Source of the DNA: a virus
IMG/VR virus record: IMGVR_UViG_3300010392_000921
Coordinates: 1-27,441 of that record
DNA length: 27,441 nucleotides
Direction: 5' to 3' (one strand)
Made by a program: the position numbers and the translations under genes. Below, in pieces: positions 1 to 7,424 of this stretch (positions within the stretch are counted from its first letter, which is position 1; each line of letters starts with the position of its first letter). The notes beneath the pieces were generated by a model. It was not told where the DNA came from. It saw only the letters and a list, made by a program, of their open reading frames with translations, and made no database searches.

Positions 1-320
1 ACCAAGATGCAATGTCAACAGCGGAAGGTGCCCCAACTGCAACAGGCGCACAACGTCGCACAATTGAGCAGGAAATTCTTAACATCCCTGGTGTTGATCG
101 TATCGTGGCAACTGACTCGGTGCCGGTTAACACAATTATTGCGCTTGTTCGTGACCGTGAGTGTGTTGAAGTATTAAATGCTATGCCATTAACTCAGCGC
201 GCTAAATTCCGCGCAAACCCAGAAGATGACTATGTATTCCAAAACATGGTAGCACAATCAATTCAACTTAAGTTTGATATTGATGGCCGCATGGGTCTAG
301 CAGTTGGCACGCAAGCGTAA
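1..320 (+). CDS. Major capsid protein, C-terminal part (5' end outside window)
   Basis: The reading frame (codons from base 3) is open to the window edge, so this is the 3' end of a longer gene; the ATG at 12 is probably internal. About the last 105 residues are visible. The segment running from QRRTIEQEI through IPGVDRIVATDSV to the closing FDIDGRMGLAVGTQA resembles the C-terminal part of DUF2184-type HK97-fold major capsid proteins, where a final strand with a GR/G-hydrophobic pattern ends the axial domain. Family assignment is from memory of the family, not from a search. It fits the context: a portal of the DUF1073 type and a Mu F-like protein lie at the other end of the window, and head-tail connectors follow at 10.5 kb. 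It is followed after 8 bases by a 50-aa gene. Confidence 0.72.
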   Translation, partial: QDAMSTAEGAPTATGAQRRTIEQEILNIPGVDRIVATDSVPVNTIIALVRDRECVEVLNAMPLTQRAKFRANPEDDYVFQNMVAQSIQLKFDIDGRMGLAVGTQA

Positions 321-328
321 GGTGATTT

Positions 329-481
329 ATGGCTAACAAGAAATCACCAAAAGCAATTGTAACCGGCAAGGTAAAAGTAGACGGTGAAGTTGTTAAAGTT
401 GGTACTGAAATTGACGTGAAGCTGGATGAAAAAGGAAATTTACCACCTTCACTAGTCAATAAAGTTAAACTAAAAGGTTAA
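329..481 (+). CDS. Small lysine-rich protein downstream of capsid gene (50 aa)
   Basis: ATG at 329 is preceded by AAGGTG (319-324), which overlaps the stop of the capsid gene, so the two are probably translated together. The 50-residue product starts MANKKSPKAIVTG and is rich in Lys and Val. It contains a short beta-rich core (GKVKVDGEVVKVGTEIDV) and a C-terminal SLVNKVKLKG. Small proteins of this shape (a hairpin, then a short 'exceeds/stays above' helix) often follow phage capsid genes and are annotated as unknown head-region proteins, for example DUF7210-like; I see only a loose resemblance. A candidate role is minor head or decoration protein. A strong terminator begins 14 bases after its stop codon. 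Confidence 0.7.
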   Translation: MANKKSPKAIVTGKVKVDGEVVKVGTEIDVKLDEKGNLPPSLVNKVKLKG

Positions 482-494
482 ACCCGACAAGACT

Positions 495-520
495 AAAACC
501 CCTCATTTACGAGGGGTTTT
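495..520. terminator. Bidirectional rho-independent terminator
   Basis: Perfect 10-bp stem, AAAACCCCTC (495-504) with GAGGGGTTTT (511-520), six-base loop, followed on the plus strand by TATTTTT. It closes the capsid transcript. The stop codon of the minus-strand gene at 507-830 lies in the loop, so the hairpin also serves the convergent transcript. Confidence 0.9.
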
Positions 521-830
521 TATTTTTACATCTGTATTTTTTACCCCACACGCAACCGTCGGATTGTAAGCCTGAGTGTTTGTAGTAAACCTCACACAAA
601 AGCTGTGACCCTAATTTGGTAGGTGTTCTTCCATCCTTCCTGATTAACTCGCGACTCATTGAATTTAAAAACAAAGCCTCTGTATAGCTAACTTTATAGC
701 CAGCAAAATTTTTTAAAATTAACTCACACAATAAAAGAGTTGCTTGACCATAACTTTCAAAATCAAACCCAACTCTGTTCGCGCTCAATTTTGCCTTTAA
801 TTGTATTTCTTTGTAAGTTTCATCTTTCAT
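507..830 (-). CDS. Unknown small protein, distal gene of the YopX-like operon (107 aa)
   Basis: I chose the ATG at 830 rather than the in-frame TTG at 851. The ATG lies two bases after the stop of the upstream gene (833-1084), and GGGGAG at 847-842 is placed as its ribosome binding site. The product begins MKDETYKEIQLKAKL. A helical middle (ATLLLCELILKNF) is followed by a basic, cysteine-containing C-terminus (CVWGKKYRCKNKN). No family is recognised. It is soluble, with no signal peptide or clear membrane segment. It is the last gene of a three-gene minus-strand operon that ends in the shared terminator. Confidence 0.68.
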   Translation of the reverse strand: MKDETYKEIQLKAKLSANRVGFDFESYGQATLLLCELILKNFAGYKVSYTEALFLNSMSRELIRKDGRTPTKLGSQLLCEVYYKHSGLQSDGCVWGKKYRCKNKNPS

Positions 831-832
831 AA

Positions 833-1084
833 CTACAACCACTCCCCGCAAGCTTTAACAGCTTCAATTAACTTATCAGTTACAGCTTCTTGATTCTCTG
901 CTTTTATGTTTACCGTGCCAGTTTCATAAACAGTGTCACCACTATCTGTATTGTAAATGCTAAATCGTAAATAGTGCGGTACTGCTGTATGGCTTGTACT
1001 ATATTCGCATTCATCTTTTACACTGTTTTCAGTGTGTGCTACTGCTAACGCTTTTAGCAGTATACAATTTGCTGTGCTAATCAT
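833..1084 (-). CDS. Unknown small protein, middle gene of the YopX-like operon (83 aa)
   Basis: ATG at 1084 overlaps the stop of the YopX-like gene (ATGATTAG) and follows a good GGAGAGT site five bases upstream. The 83-aa product starts MISTANCILLKALAVAH. The central segment (HYLRFSIYNTDSGDTVYETG) reads as alternating beta strands, followed by a helix (EAVTDKLIEAVKACGEWL). No family is recognised. The tight overlaps on both sides indicate translational coupling within the operon. Its function is unknown; an accessory (moron or early) role is inferred from its position against the late genes. Confidence 0.7.
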   Translation of the reverse strand: MISTANCILLKALAVAHTENSVKDECEYSTSHTAVPHYLRFSIYNTDSGDTVYETGTVNIKAENQEAVTDKLIEAVKACGEWL

Positions 1085-1424
1085 TTTTACTCTCCAATAG
1101 CTCTGGGTTTTCGTATATGTTGCCGATTACTTCAACCATTCTTTCGAGTAAACCATAGCCTTTAACAGTAAATGATGAGTTGATGTATTCAACAGGTCTG
1201 ACACCAAAACAATAATCAGACACACCTAGACTTTTAACAATATCACCCTCATAAATCTCAACACCGTTTTTGTCTTTTAGTCCGGTGTATTGTGATATTT
1301 TAAAATCATCAATAATATTTTTTGGGCTTATATTCGACTGGTTATTTGAAAGTAAATATTCAAGCGAAACGAAATCGCAGCCCCCATTCACTGTGTTTAT
1401 AATCCTAAATTTAATCTCTCTCAC
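1077..1424 (-). CDS. YopX-family protein (115 aa)
   Basis: The product carries the YopX signature: an N-terminal REIKFRI, then QYTGLKDKNGVEIYEGDIV around residues 47-65, and a C-terminal VIGNIYENPELLE. YopX proteins (PF09643) are common in phages and prophages of many bacteria and form a beta-barrel oligomer; their biochemical role is not established. The start is set at the GTG at 1424, giving the usual family start M-R-E-I-K-F-R. GGAG lies a few bases upstream; a TTG at 1436 is less likely. It is the first gene of the operon, read from the promoter at 1454-1482, and overlaps the next gene by 8 bases. Confidence 0.88.
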   Translation of the reverse strand: MREIKFRIINTVNGGCDFVSLEYLLSNNQSNISPKNIIDDFKISQYTGLKDKNGVEIYEGDIVKSLGVSDYCFGVRPVEYINSSFTVKGYGLLERMVEVIGNIYENPELLESKND

Positions 1425-1453
1425 AACTCTCTCCAATTAATTAACTTTACGTA

Positions 1454-1482
1454 ACTATAGTTATTTAACTTTACATAGTCAA
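1454..1482 (-). promoter_or_regulatory. Sigma70-type promoter with palindromic operator-like site for the YopX-like operon
   Basis: On the minus strand, TTGACT (1482-1477) and TATAGT (1459-1454) are separated by exactly 17 bases. A perfect 12-base palindrome, TAACTATAGTTA (1452-1463), covers the -10 box, and the box TTAACTTTAC occurs at both 1441-1450 and 1465-1474. This arrangement suggests a repressor- or activator-controlled promoter. Promoter call is strong; the operator is inferred. Confidence 0.75.
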
Positions 1483-1500
1483 TACAAAATCACAAATTTA

Positions 1501-1529
1501 TTTTAATTGCAAATCGTGGCTGTTATACT
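1501..1529 (+). promoter_or_regulatory. Extended -10 promoter for the fibre-gene block
   Basis: TGTTATACT (1521-1529) is an extended -10 element; the -35 position (TTTTAA, 1501-1506) is poor, as is common with extended -10 promoters. It lies 32 bases before the ATG at 1561 and downstream of the terminator at 495-520, so the block from 1561 needs a promoter here. The same motif recurs before the tail tube gene and the portal gene. Confidence 0.6.
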
Positions 1530-1560
1530 GTGCATATAAATTGCATAGAGGCTCAAAAAA

Positions 1561-1848
1561 ATGGCTGACACTAGACCAGACATAAAACTCGAAGGTGGCG
1601 TTTATATTGACCTTTACGCTGCACTAAACGCACAGACAGGCTATCCCGCTGTTACTGTTGGCACTCAAATTAGACTCCAAAATAAATCAGGTTCAGTTAT
1701 TGACTTGATCGCTAAGGCAGACCAGCCAGACAGCGATGACGGCTCAGTAATCATTGAACCATACAAACAGGCAACTAACCAAGCCGGTGACTCAGGTGCT
1801 TGGGCTTACTCTAATAACACAGCAACAATTAATATAACGGTGGTTTAG
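1561..1848 (+). CDS. Unknown structural-type protein, first gene of the fibre block (95 aa)
   Basis: Begins MADTRPDIKLEGGVYIDLY; AGAGG at 1547-1551 is the likely ribosome site. It is acidic and beta-rich, with no signal peptide or membrane segment. The segment VTVGTQIRLQNKSGSVIDLI followed by GSVIIEPYKQATN looks like a small beta-sandwich. No family is recognised. The stop TAG (1846-1848) is followed one base later by the ATG of the 1119-aa fibre-like gene, so the two are coupled. A plausible role is an attachment or decoration subunit for the fibre, based on position only. Confidence 0.7.
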   Translation: MADTRPDIKLEGGVYIDLYAALNAQTGYPAVTVGTQIRLQNKSGSVIDLIAKADQPDSDDGSVIIEPYKQATNQAGDSGAWAYSNNTATINITVV

Positions 1849-1849
1849 T

Positions 1850-4800
1850 ATGAGTTGGCAAGTATTAGACGGTGGCGGAAGTAGTGGCGGTGGCTCTTTA
1901 AATGTTCCAAGCGACCAGATTTTTAACAGTGAAGCCGAGCGCGATACTTATTTCGCAAACAATCCGACAAAGCTTATTGAAGGTGCACAATGTATAATTG
2001 TAACGAATGCGCCTGCAGGGCTTTATCAGGTTTACACTAGTAACGCTTGGGAAGATAGAAGCCAAGTAATTAGAGGTCCGCAAGGTGAAAAGGGTGACAA
2101 GGGTGATACTGGTGAAATAGACACAGTAGGTCTAGACGCTAATACTTTGCCTGTGGTTAACGGTGCTGGCGATAACTTTGAAAATTCACCTTTAACTGTT
2201 GACGCTCAAGGCAATGTTTCAATGTCTGGAACATTTACTGCTAATGAGCTTAAAACCAATATTGCATCTTTAAACCTTGGCGATCAAAAGAAAATATCAG
2301 GCCTTGGCGAAGGTGTCGAGATACACGACATTAGCCAAGATAGACATAAGTTTATAGTGACACAGTGGCTTGATAAAGATGAGGATACAAGGGCTTTTCA
2401 GTACAAGCAGGAAGAATATCAGTTAATTAATATTCAACCAGTTTTTGATACCACATTAACTAACCCTGAGTTTGACTTTACAACTCAGCTTGGAGATCAA
2501 ATCCTCTACGGCTTTGAAGTTAAAGTAAACACCACGCAAAACAATTGTGTGGCGCAGATTTTCCGTCAAGGGCAAGTAAACCCAATATGGGAAGAAACAT
2601 TTAACAACGTTCAATCAGATACATTGGTTTTAGGTTCGCCAGTTGCTCTTGATGGAAACACAACTTACATGTTTAAGATTACCGGCGAGTTCTTAGGCGA
2701 GCCGGGCGGTCGCATGTATTACTCTATCGGCGCGCGTTTAGCTGAAAAACAAGAGTTACTAGACGGCTCTGACCGCGTAAATGTTGATTCGATACAAACA
2801 CCAAACATTGAAACGGGTGAAGGTTTAAAGTCTGAACAGTCTGGTAATAGTGTTGTGATAGAGCTTTCAGGCAACAAAGATGTTATAGAGCTTGATGTAA
2901 CCCTAGATGCGACGCGAGAAATTACCAATGCTTATGTGGGTAAGTTTCTCAGCATTACGCAATCGGGAAATCCTGTAGCAATACCAATGCAATTAACTTT
3001 AGCAGCTCACAATTCATTTGAAACTGGTGACACGATAAAGATCGGAACAAGTGACAGTTATGTGAATTATTATTTTGCTGTTTACTACACGGTTGCAACT
3101 GGCACACTTAAAGTTCAATACCCTAGTAAAAATATTACAATGGTTAGAACTGACTCAGGCTGGGATGTTGAAAAAGACGGTACTTATACAAACGTAGCTA
3201 TCGTACCAAGAGTGGGAACCGTAGACGCTTCTCAAGATAACCCACTATTAACACCTGTTAGCAGCTTTGCTTTCCTAGAGCACCCAGGCGTAACTCACTT
3301 CGATAACGCAGACGGCACAAGGGCAGTGTCGATTGATTTAAATGCAGTAGACACCGAGGCTTTTACGGTTGACGGAAATGAAACGGTTGACTTGATTATC
3401 GGTGGCGGGATTAATTACGCTTACGACGCAGTAACGCGAGAATCAACAATATCAATTGACCCGACAAATATTAGCCTTGATGGTTTTGCACAATTAGAAA
3501 CTGACGTTGTATTCAGTAAGCTATCAATTGCCAATGATACCGACCCAGCATACGTGTCGGTTTTAAATGTTACTAACGGCGGAAACTCTGAACTAAACCT
3601 TGTTGGTACAACCAATATTAGAAAGGTTGATAAAGTTACCGGTGACGCTACTGACGTAATTAGAATTAACGGTAGTTCTGGAGATGTTGACTTTTTAACT
3701 GTTCCAAAAAAGGATGGTGTAGAGTTAGCCAGCCTTAATGAAGTTGCCGCGGCATTTCCTGAGCGTAAGATAGCAACAGCCATAACTTACCAGCAATTAG
3801 ACTCGTTTGATTATTACGAGCTAAGCGGAACAAGTAACAATGCAACGGTTGTTGAAATTGATTCGGAACTTTTAAGCGCTCAAACTTTAGTAGATATACC
3901 AGTAGCTTCAAATCTTGAATACAGGGATTTTACAGTTACAAATGCACTAGGAGCTACAACAACAAAGAGAGTTTACAAAGGTGAGCGCTATATAGTTTAC
4001 ACCAATAACACAAGCGCAAATACAAGCCCTATATTTGCAACGGCAAGTAGCAGTATAAATAGGGGGATAGGTGTTCCCGAGGCGATTGAGGTTTCTGGCG
4101 GAAACTCATACAACCAAACAGCAGCGGTTGCGTTATTCACAACCGTTGGAAATGATATAAACGATGTTGAGATTCAAATTGATTCTGGATTTCTAGAATC
4201 AGAAACCATCATTGTTGTACCTTATGACAGCCAAGTAACCACTAAAAACTTTGATGTTGTTCAGATTACTGGGCAAGGAACCACTAAAAACATCAAGGCC
4301 GGAGATACGTGGAAGGTTCGCATGATAGTGGATCAGGCCGGTGATAACCTTTGGTTTTGGGAAAAGATATACACTCCAAATAGCAATGTTGTTTATGGTC
4401 TAGCAGGCCGAAACGACATAGTTGACGAGCCAGCAGTTAAAGCGTTCGCTTACGCTGAGGGGATGCCTTTTCATCTGCTACTTGAAACACCTAATGGAAG
4501 CCGTTTATTTCATGAGTTTCCTAAAAATAAAACCTTTAGATTCACTCCAACATCATCATCTAGGGAGTTTGAAGGTAGTGTAGTTATTTCGCAGGCCAAT
4601 CAAGGCGTCGCTGTTGGTGATTTGTCACTAGGTCAATACTCTGACATTCCACTTTACATCATAGAGCCTAACGTTGTTATTAACAGGGACCAGAGAGCGT
4701 GGGTTAACTTTCCGGCAAGTCTAACGATTGATGTTAGCAATGGTTTTTATGCGTTCGGTACAGTTTCGGGCTGGTGCGGTAATAACAACACGGAAGGTAA

Positions 4801-5209
4801 TGTTGGCGTTTATGTTGGTACGTCCGAAAACTTTAGATCTTACAATAACAATATTGGTTTTGTTTTGGGTAACTCCGGTTTGTTTTTACTTGATGGCTTT
4901 AACTTGAGAACACCAAACAATAATACCTCAATGGCTTTTAATATCGAGCCTGGTGTAACACATATGTATCGCTACGCTTTTTATGTAGATAACACAGGAT
5001 TGATGACTTATTACATTGTCGACTTAAATACTGGTCAAGTGTCAACGGGTACACAGCAATGTAATCTTGGTGCGCTTGGTAATGATCCTAAACTGTATAT
5101 TAGTTATGACCGATATGCTAACAACACAGCGGCCATAGCGATAGCTGAAACACACCTTGTAGTTAACAGCGTAGGTAACGCTGAGGACCGCTGGAACTGG
5201 AGAAATTAA
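1850..5209 (+). CDS. Large fibre-like structural protein with collagen-like stretch (1119 aa)
   Basis: A 1119-residue protein with a Gly/Ser-rich N-terminus (DGGGSSGGGS). A Gly-X-Y run follows at residues 76-90 (GPQGEKGDKGDTGE), the usual triple-helix linker of phage fibres. Long beta-rich domains come next. Two segments near residues 660-715 and 765-820 resemble each other (xVEIDSxLL.. then DIPVAS/VVPYDS then TTKRVYKGERY/TTKNIKAGDTW) and look like a domain duplication. The last ~200 residues, from about 930, form a Gly/Asn/Tyr-rich jelly-roll-like domain typical of receptor-binding tips. Position between capsid and connector genes, far from the J-like tail tip gene, suggests a capsid-anchored or accessory fibre. 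Trimeric assembly and receptor or glycan binding are inferred. Confidence 0.8.
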   Translation: MSWQVLDGGGSSGGGSLNVPSDQIFNSEAERDTYFANNPTKLIEGAQCIIVTNAPAGLYQVYTSNAWEDRSQVIRGPQGEKGDKGDTGEIDTVGLDANTLPVVNGAGDNFENSPLTVDAQGNVSMSGTFTANELKTNIASLNLGDQKKISGLGEGVEIHDISQDRHKFIVTQWLDKDEDTRAFQYKQEEYQLINIQPVFDTTLTNPEFDFTTQLGDQILYGFEVKVNTTQNNCVAQIFRQGQVNPIWEETFNNVQSDTLVLGSPVALDGNTTYMFKITGEFLGEPGGRMYYSIGARLAEKQELLDGSDRVNVDSIQTPNIETGEGLKSEQSGNSVVIELSGNKDVIELDVTLDATREITNAYVGKFLSITQSGNPVAIPMQLTLAAHNSFETGDTIKIGTSDSYVNYYFAVYYTVATGTLKVQYPSKNITMVRTDSGWDVEKDGTYTNVAIVPRVGTVDASQDNPLLTPVSSFAFLEHPGVTHFDNADGTRAVSIDLNAVDTEAFTVDGNETVDLIIGGGINYAYDAVTRESTISIDPTNISLDGFAQLETDVVFSKLSIANDTDPAYVSVLNVTNGGNSELNLVGTTNIRKVDKVTGDATDVIRINGSSGDVDFLTVPKKDGVELASLNEVAAAFPERKIATAITYQQLDSFDYYELSGTSNNATVVEIDSELLSAQTLVDIPVASNLEYRDFTVTNALGATTTKRVYKGERYIVYTNNTSANTSPIFATASSSINRGIGVPEAIEVSGGNSYNQTAAVALFTTVGNDINDVEIQIDSGFLESETIIVVPYDSQVTTKNFDVVQITGQGTTKNIKAGDTWKVRMIVDQAGDNLWFWEKIYTPNSNVVYGLAGRNDIVDEPAVKAFAYAEGMPFHLLLETPNGSRLFHEFPKNKTFRFTPTSSSREFEGSVVISQANQGVAVGDLSLGQYSDIPLYIIEPNVVINRDQRAWVNFPASLTIDVSNGFYAFGTVSGWCGNNNTEGNVGVYVGTSENFRSYNNNIGFVLGNSGLFLLDGFNLRTPNNNTSMAFNIEPGVTHMYRYAFYVDNTGLMTYYIVDLNTGQVSTGTQQCNLGALGNDPKLYISYDRYANNTAAIAIAETHLVVNSVGNAEDRWNWRN

Positions 5210-5210
5210 A

Positions 5211-5348
5211 ATGTCCGAATATGTAGAGATAGAAAATCTAGTTTTGATTAATCCATTAGAGCAAGCGCCTCCAGAAACGGCCATTGCAATCATTAACTTT
5301 GTTGAGCTTACAGAAGCTTACGACCAACTAACCGTAGAGGTAATTTAA
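5211..5348 (+). CDS. Small acidic protein in the fibre block (45 aa)
   Basis: ATG at 5211 comes one base after the stop of the fibre-like gene, with TGGAGA at 5198-5203 upstream. The 45-residue product begins MSEYVEIENLVLINPLEQAP and ends DQLTVEVI. It is strongly acidic and hydrophobic in alternation, consistent with a short beta-strand plus helix. Its stop is again followed by one base and the next ATG, so spacing is identical on both sides; that supports it as a real gene. No family is recognised. It may be a fibre chaperone or a small structural subunit; the sequence alone cannot decide. Confidence 0.72.
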   Translation: MSEYVEIENLVLINPLEQAPPETAIAIINFVELTEAYDQLTVEVI

Positions 5349-5349
5349 A

Positions 5350-5634
5350 ATGTCACAACTAAGCACTGTAGCTTTCAGAAACAAATATCGAGCTGGCGTA
5401 ACTAATGAAGGTAACGTTGCAACTGAGATTGATTTTATTGATATTGGCGGCGTATTCGATACTGAAAACGGCGCCGTTTTATATATTCAAAAATCATTTA
5501 TCCCAAATTGGGATGTTAACGCTAACGGCAGCTTGCCAGAGTATTACCTGGTTAAATCACTTGAAGCAGAGCGCATTTATTCAATTACTGAATCAACCGC
5601 GTCAATTTATGTGACGCTTTGGTCTAACGCATGA
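5350..5634 (+). CDS. Unknown small structural-type protein (94 aa)
   Basis: Starts MSQLSTVAFRNKYRAG; GAGG lies about 10 bases upstream in the end of the previous gene. It is predicted soluble and beta-rich with many aromatics (GAVLYIQKSFIPNWD, EYYLVKSLEAERIYSI). It ends in LWSNA, overlapping the next gene by four bases (ATGA). No family is recognised. A second ORF in another frame of the same stretch is a shadow. Operon position places it among the fibre-block structural genes. Confidence 0.7.
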   Translation: MSQLSTVAFRNKYRAGVTNEGNVATEIDFIDIGGVFDTENGAVLYIQKSFIPNWDVNANGSLPEYYLVKSLEAERIYSITESTASIYVTLWSNA

Positions 5635-6176
5635 AGATAAGCAGATATAAAGATGGTCAAAAGGCGATTGAGATACAGGCAACGGAGACTGATGATAGCT
5701 TATTGGCTCTACAAGGTGACACCACAGTAAAGGCAAAGGATCGCGTTACTGGTGAAGAATCTAACGTAATGGGTATTAGTCAGCATGGCGGCGTTAACTT
5801 TAATCAGCGCCCAACTGTTGCTGGTGCCGACATAGTTACAGCTGATGACCAACCTTACAACCTGGATAGCCAAACGGCAACGGTGATTAATGACAGAGTT
5901 ACAGCGGTCACCCTTGTTCCTGTACAGCCAATGGTTACGGTTTTGTATAGCTTACAAGGTAGCGCTATTAGTGAGACTGGCTCTATAACAATTAGCGATG
6001 CTGGCGGTGTATTAAATGTATCTGCCGAGCAACATTCTAATAACGCTTTTGCTGATGTTAGTTTTTCAGCAAGAGAAGATAACGGTTCAATTTTACTTGA
6101 TATTTCTGGCTATGGCACTGGTGAGGTGTTAACGATGACTTATCGAGTAAATGCGATAAACACTCTCTATATATAG
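5631..6176 (+). CDS. Unknown structural-type protein (181 aa)
   Basis: ATG at 5631 overlaps the preceding stop. N-terminal part (MKISRYKDGQKAIEIQATE) is followed by a segment with the flavour of fibre linkers (GGVNFNQRPTVAGADIVTAD, residues about 50-70). The rest is a beta-rich region ending in TMTYRVNAINTLYI. No signal peptide or membrane helix. The AG-DIVT motif with preceding 'RP-V' resembles the short shaft/linker pieces seen in phage fibre and head-fibre proteins, but no family can be named. A 15-base gap separates it from the next gene. Confidence 0.7.
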   Translation: MKISRYKDGQKAIEIQATETDDSLLALQGDTTVKAKDRVTGEESNVMGISQHGGVNFNQRPTVAGADIVTADDQPYNLDSQTATVINDRVTAVTLVPVQPMVTVLYSLQGSAISETGSITISDAGGVLNVSAEQHSNNAFADVSFSAREDNGSILLDISGYGTGEVLTMTYRVNAINTLYI

Positions 6177-6191
6177 ACAATAGGAATAATT

Positions 6192-7388
6192 ATGAGTACT
6201 AAACAGTTTGCCCTTGCTGGCGTAAATGAAACGGTTGAGTTTGGTAAAGACGGTCACAAGGTCGACGCATCAAACTCAGGTTATTTTAAACTGACTGACA
6301 GCTCAGATACTTTAATTCGTGTTAAGGGTCTGGCTGCAAATGCATCTGACGAGTTTGTTACTAAAACTCAGTTAGACGCTGTTAACGCTCTTGCTGGTGG
6401 TTATACATCTTACAGCTATGACGCATCTGGCAACATCTCACAGCTTAGCGGTCAAGGTACAGGCGATTCTGGCGCTATCCTTTACGGTGATACTTACAAG
6501 ATTGGTACTTCTGGTACTTTCCTTGGTCAATCTGCCCAAGCGGGTGATTTGGTTTCTGCGCTTGTTGCTGGTGCTGATGTTTCTGATAATACATCTTCTA
6601 ACACTGATTGGATTTTAATTGAAATCCGTACAGCTAGCGATTTAGCTGACGGCTCATCAACTGACCATTCAAGCGGTAAAATTATTGTTAAAGATCGTGG
6701 TATTGATGGTTCTAAAATTGCACTTGAAACAATCTTGAATGAAAATATGGGTGCTAACTCTATTGATTCAGACCAGTATGTAGACCGTTCAATTGATGGC
6801 GTTCACATCGGTTTAGCTCAACTTCTAGATGAGCATCATGCAACAAACCAGATTGCCAAAAACAAGCTTGCAGCATCGGTTCAAACTACGCTAACAAATG
6901 CTGATACTCAGTACGGTACGCGTAACGGTAACTTCGAAAGTGCAATTGGAGGAAGCTTTGATGCTGATAGCGACTCATCTATTGCAGCTCAAACTAACTA
7001 CGGTACTGACACAACTATCACAGGCCAGTTATCACAGCTTGACGCACGAATGAAGCTTGATAACGATGATAATGCTTTGCGTGTTGTTTCTGCATCTCAC
7101 AGCGGTGGCGCTCAAAACATTGGCTCGTCAGTTAAATCAGGACGAACTGTTTTACGTGTTAAAGTTAAGCCTGTAACTGTTGCCAATGGTGCGAACTGTA
7201 CCATGACAATTGGTGTATCTGGTGATGCGGCTAAATACGTTGCTGCTGCTGACATTGACCTTTACGAGTCAACTGTTCAAGTGTTTGAATTTGCTGATGA
7301 GCTATCAAGCGACGAGCAGATTATTGCAACTGTAACGCAAGGTACGGCTACGCAAGGTACTTTCTATGTTACTGTAGAACACGCTTAA
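6192..7388 (+). CDS. Structural protein with duplicated N-terminal anchor-like domain (398 aa)
   Basis: Residues 1-65 (FALAGVNETVEFGKDGHKVDA then SNSGYFKL, IRVKGLAA, EFVTKTQLDAV) match the start of the protein encoded at 7425-8138 nearly position for position. The shared segment is therefore a domain and probably the part that binds the virion. After it come Ser/Asp/Gly-rich beta segments and a stretch with heptad character (DSDQYVDRSIDGVHIGLAQLLDE, about 195-220, quoted in part). A C-terminal beta domain follows from about residue 295. 'FVTK.QLD' motifs occur widely in phage tail and head fibre proteins just before the shaft. Likely virion surface protein; exact role inferred. Confidence 0.75.
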   Translation: MSTKQFALAGVNETVEFGKDGHKVDASNSGYFKLTDSSDTLIRVKGLAANASDEFVTKTQLDAVNALAGGYTSYSYDASGNISQLSGQGTGDSGAILYGDTYKIGTSGTFLGQSAQAGDLVSALVAGADVSDNTSSNTDWILIEIRTASDLADGSSTDHSSGKIIVKDRGIDGSKIALETILNENMGANSIDSDQYVDRSIDGVHIGLAQLLDEHHATNQIAKNKLAASVQTTLTNADTQYGTRNGNFESAIGGSFDADSDSSIAAQTNYGTDTTITGQLSQLDARMKLDNDDNALRVVSASHSGGAQNIGSSVKSGRTVLRVKVKPVTVANGANCTMTIGVSGDAAKYVAAADIDLYESTVQVFEFADELSSDEQIIATVTQGTATQGTFYVTVEHA

Positions 7389-7392
7389 TATT

Positions 7393-7410
7393 AGAGGGCG
7401 AAAGCCCTCT
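7393..7410 (+). terminator. GAAA-loop hairpin between paralogous structural genes
   Basis: Perfect 7-bp stem AGAGGGC / GCCCTCT closed by a GAAA tetraloop, 5 bases after the stop of the 398-aa gene. It is followed only by TTTACC, so it is a weak terminator at best. It could attenuate transcription or set an mRNA end between the two related genes. Confidence 0.55.
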
Positions 7411-7424
7411 TTACCGAGGTTAAC

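Noticed and set aside
268-459. Minus-strand ORF of 63 aa
   Set aside because: Antisense to the capsid end and the well-supported 50-aa gene; no ribosome site, no protein-like pattern.
3421-3783. Minus-strand ORF of 120 aa inside the fibre-like gene
   Set aside because: Antisense shadow of a continuous 1119-codon structural gene.
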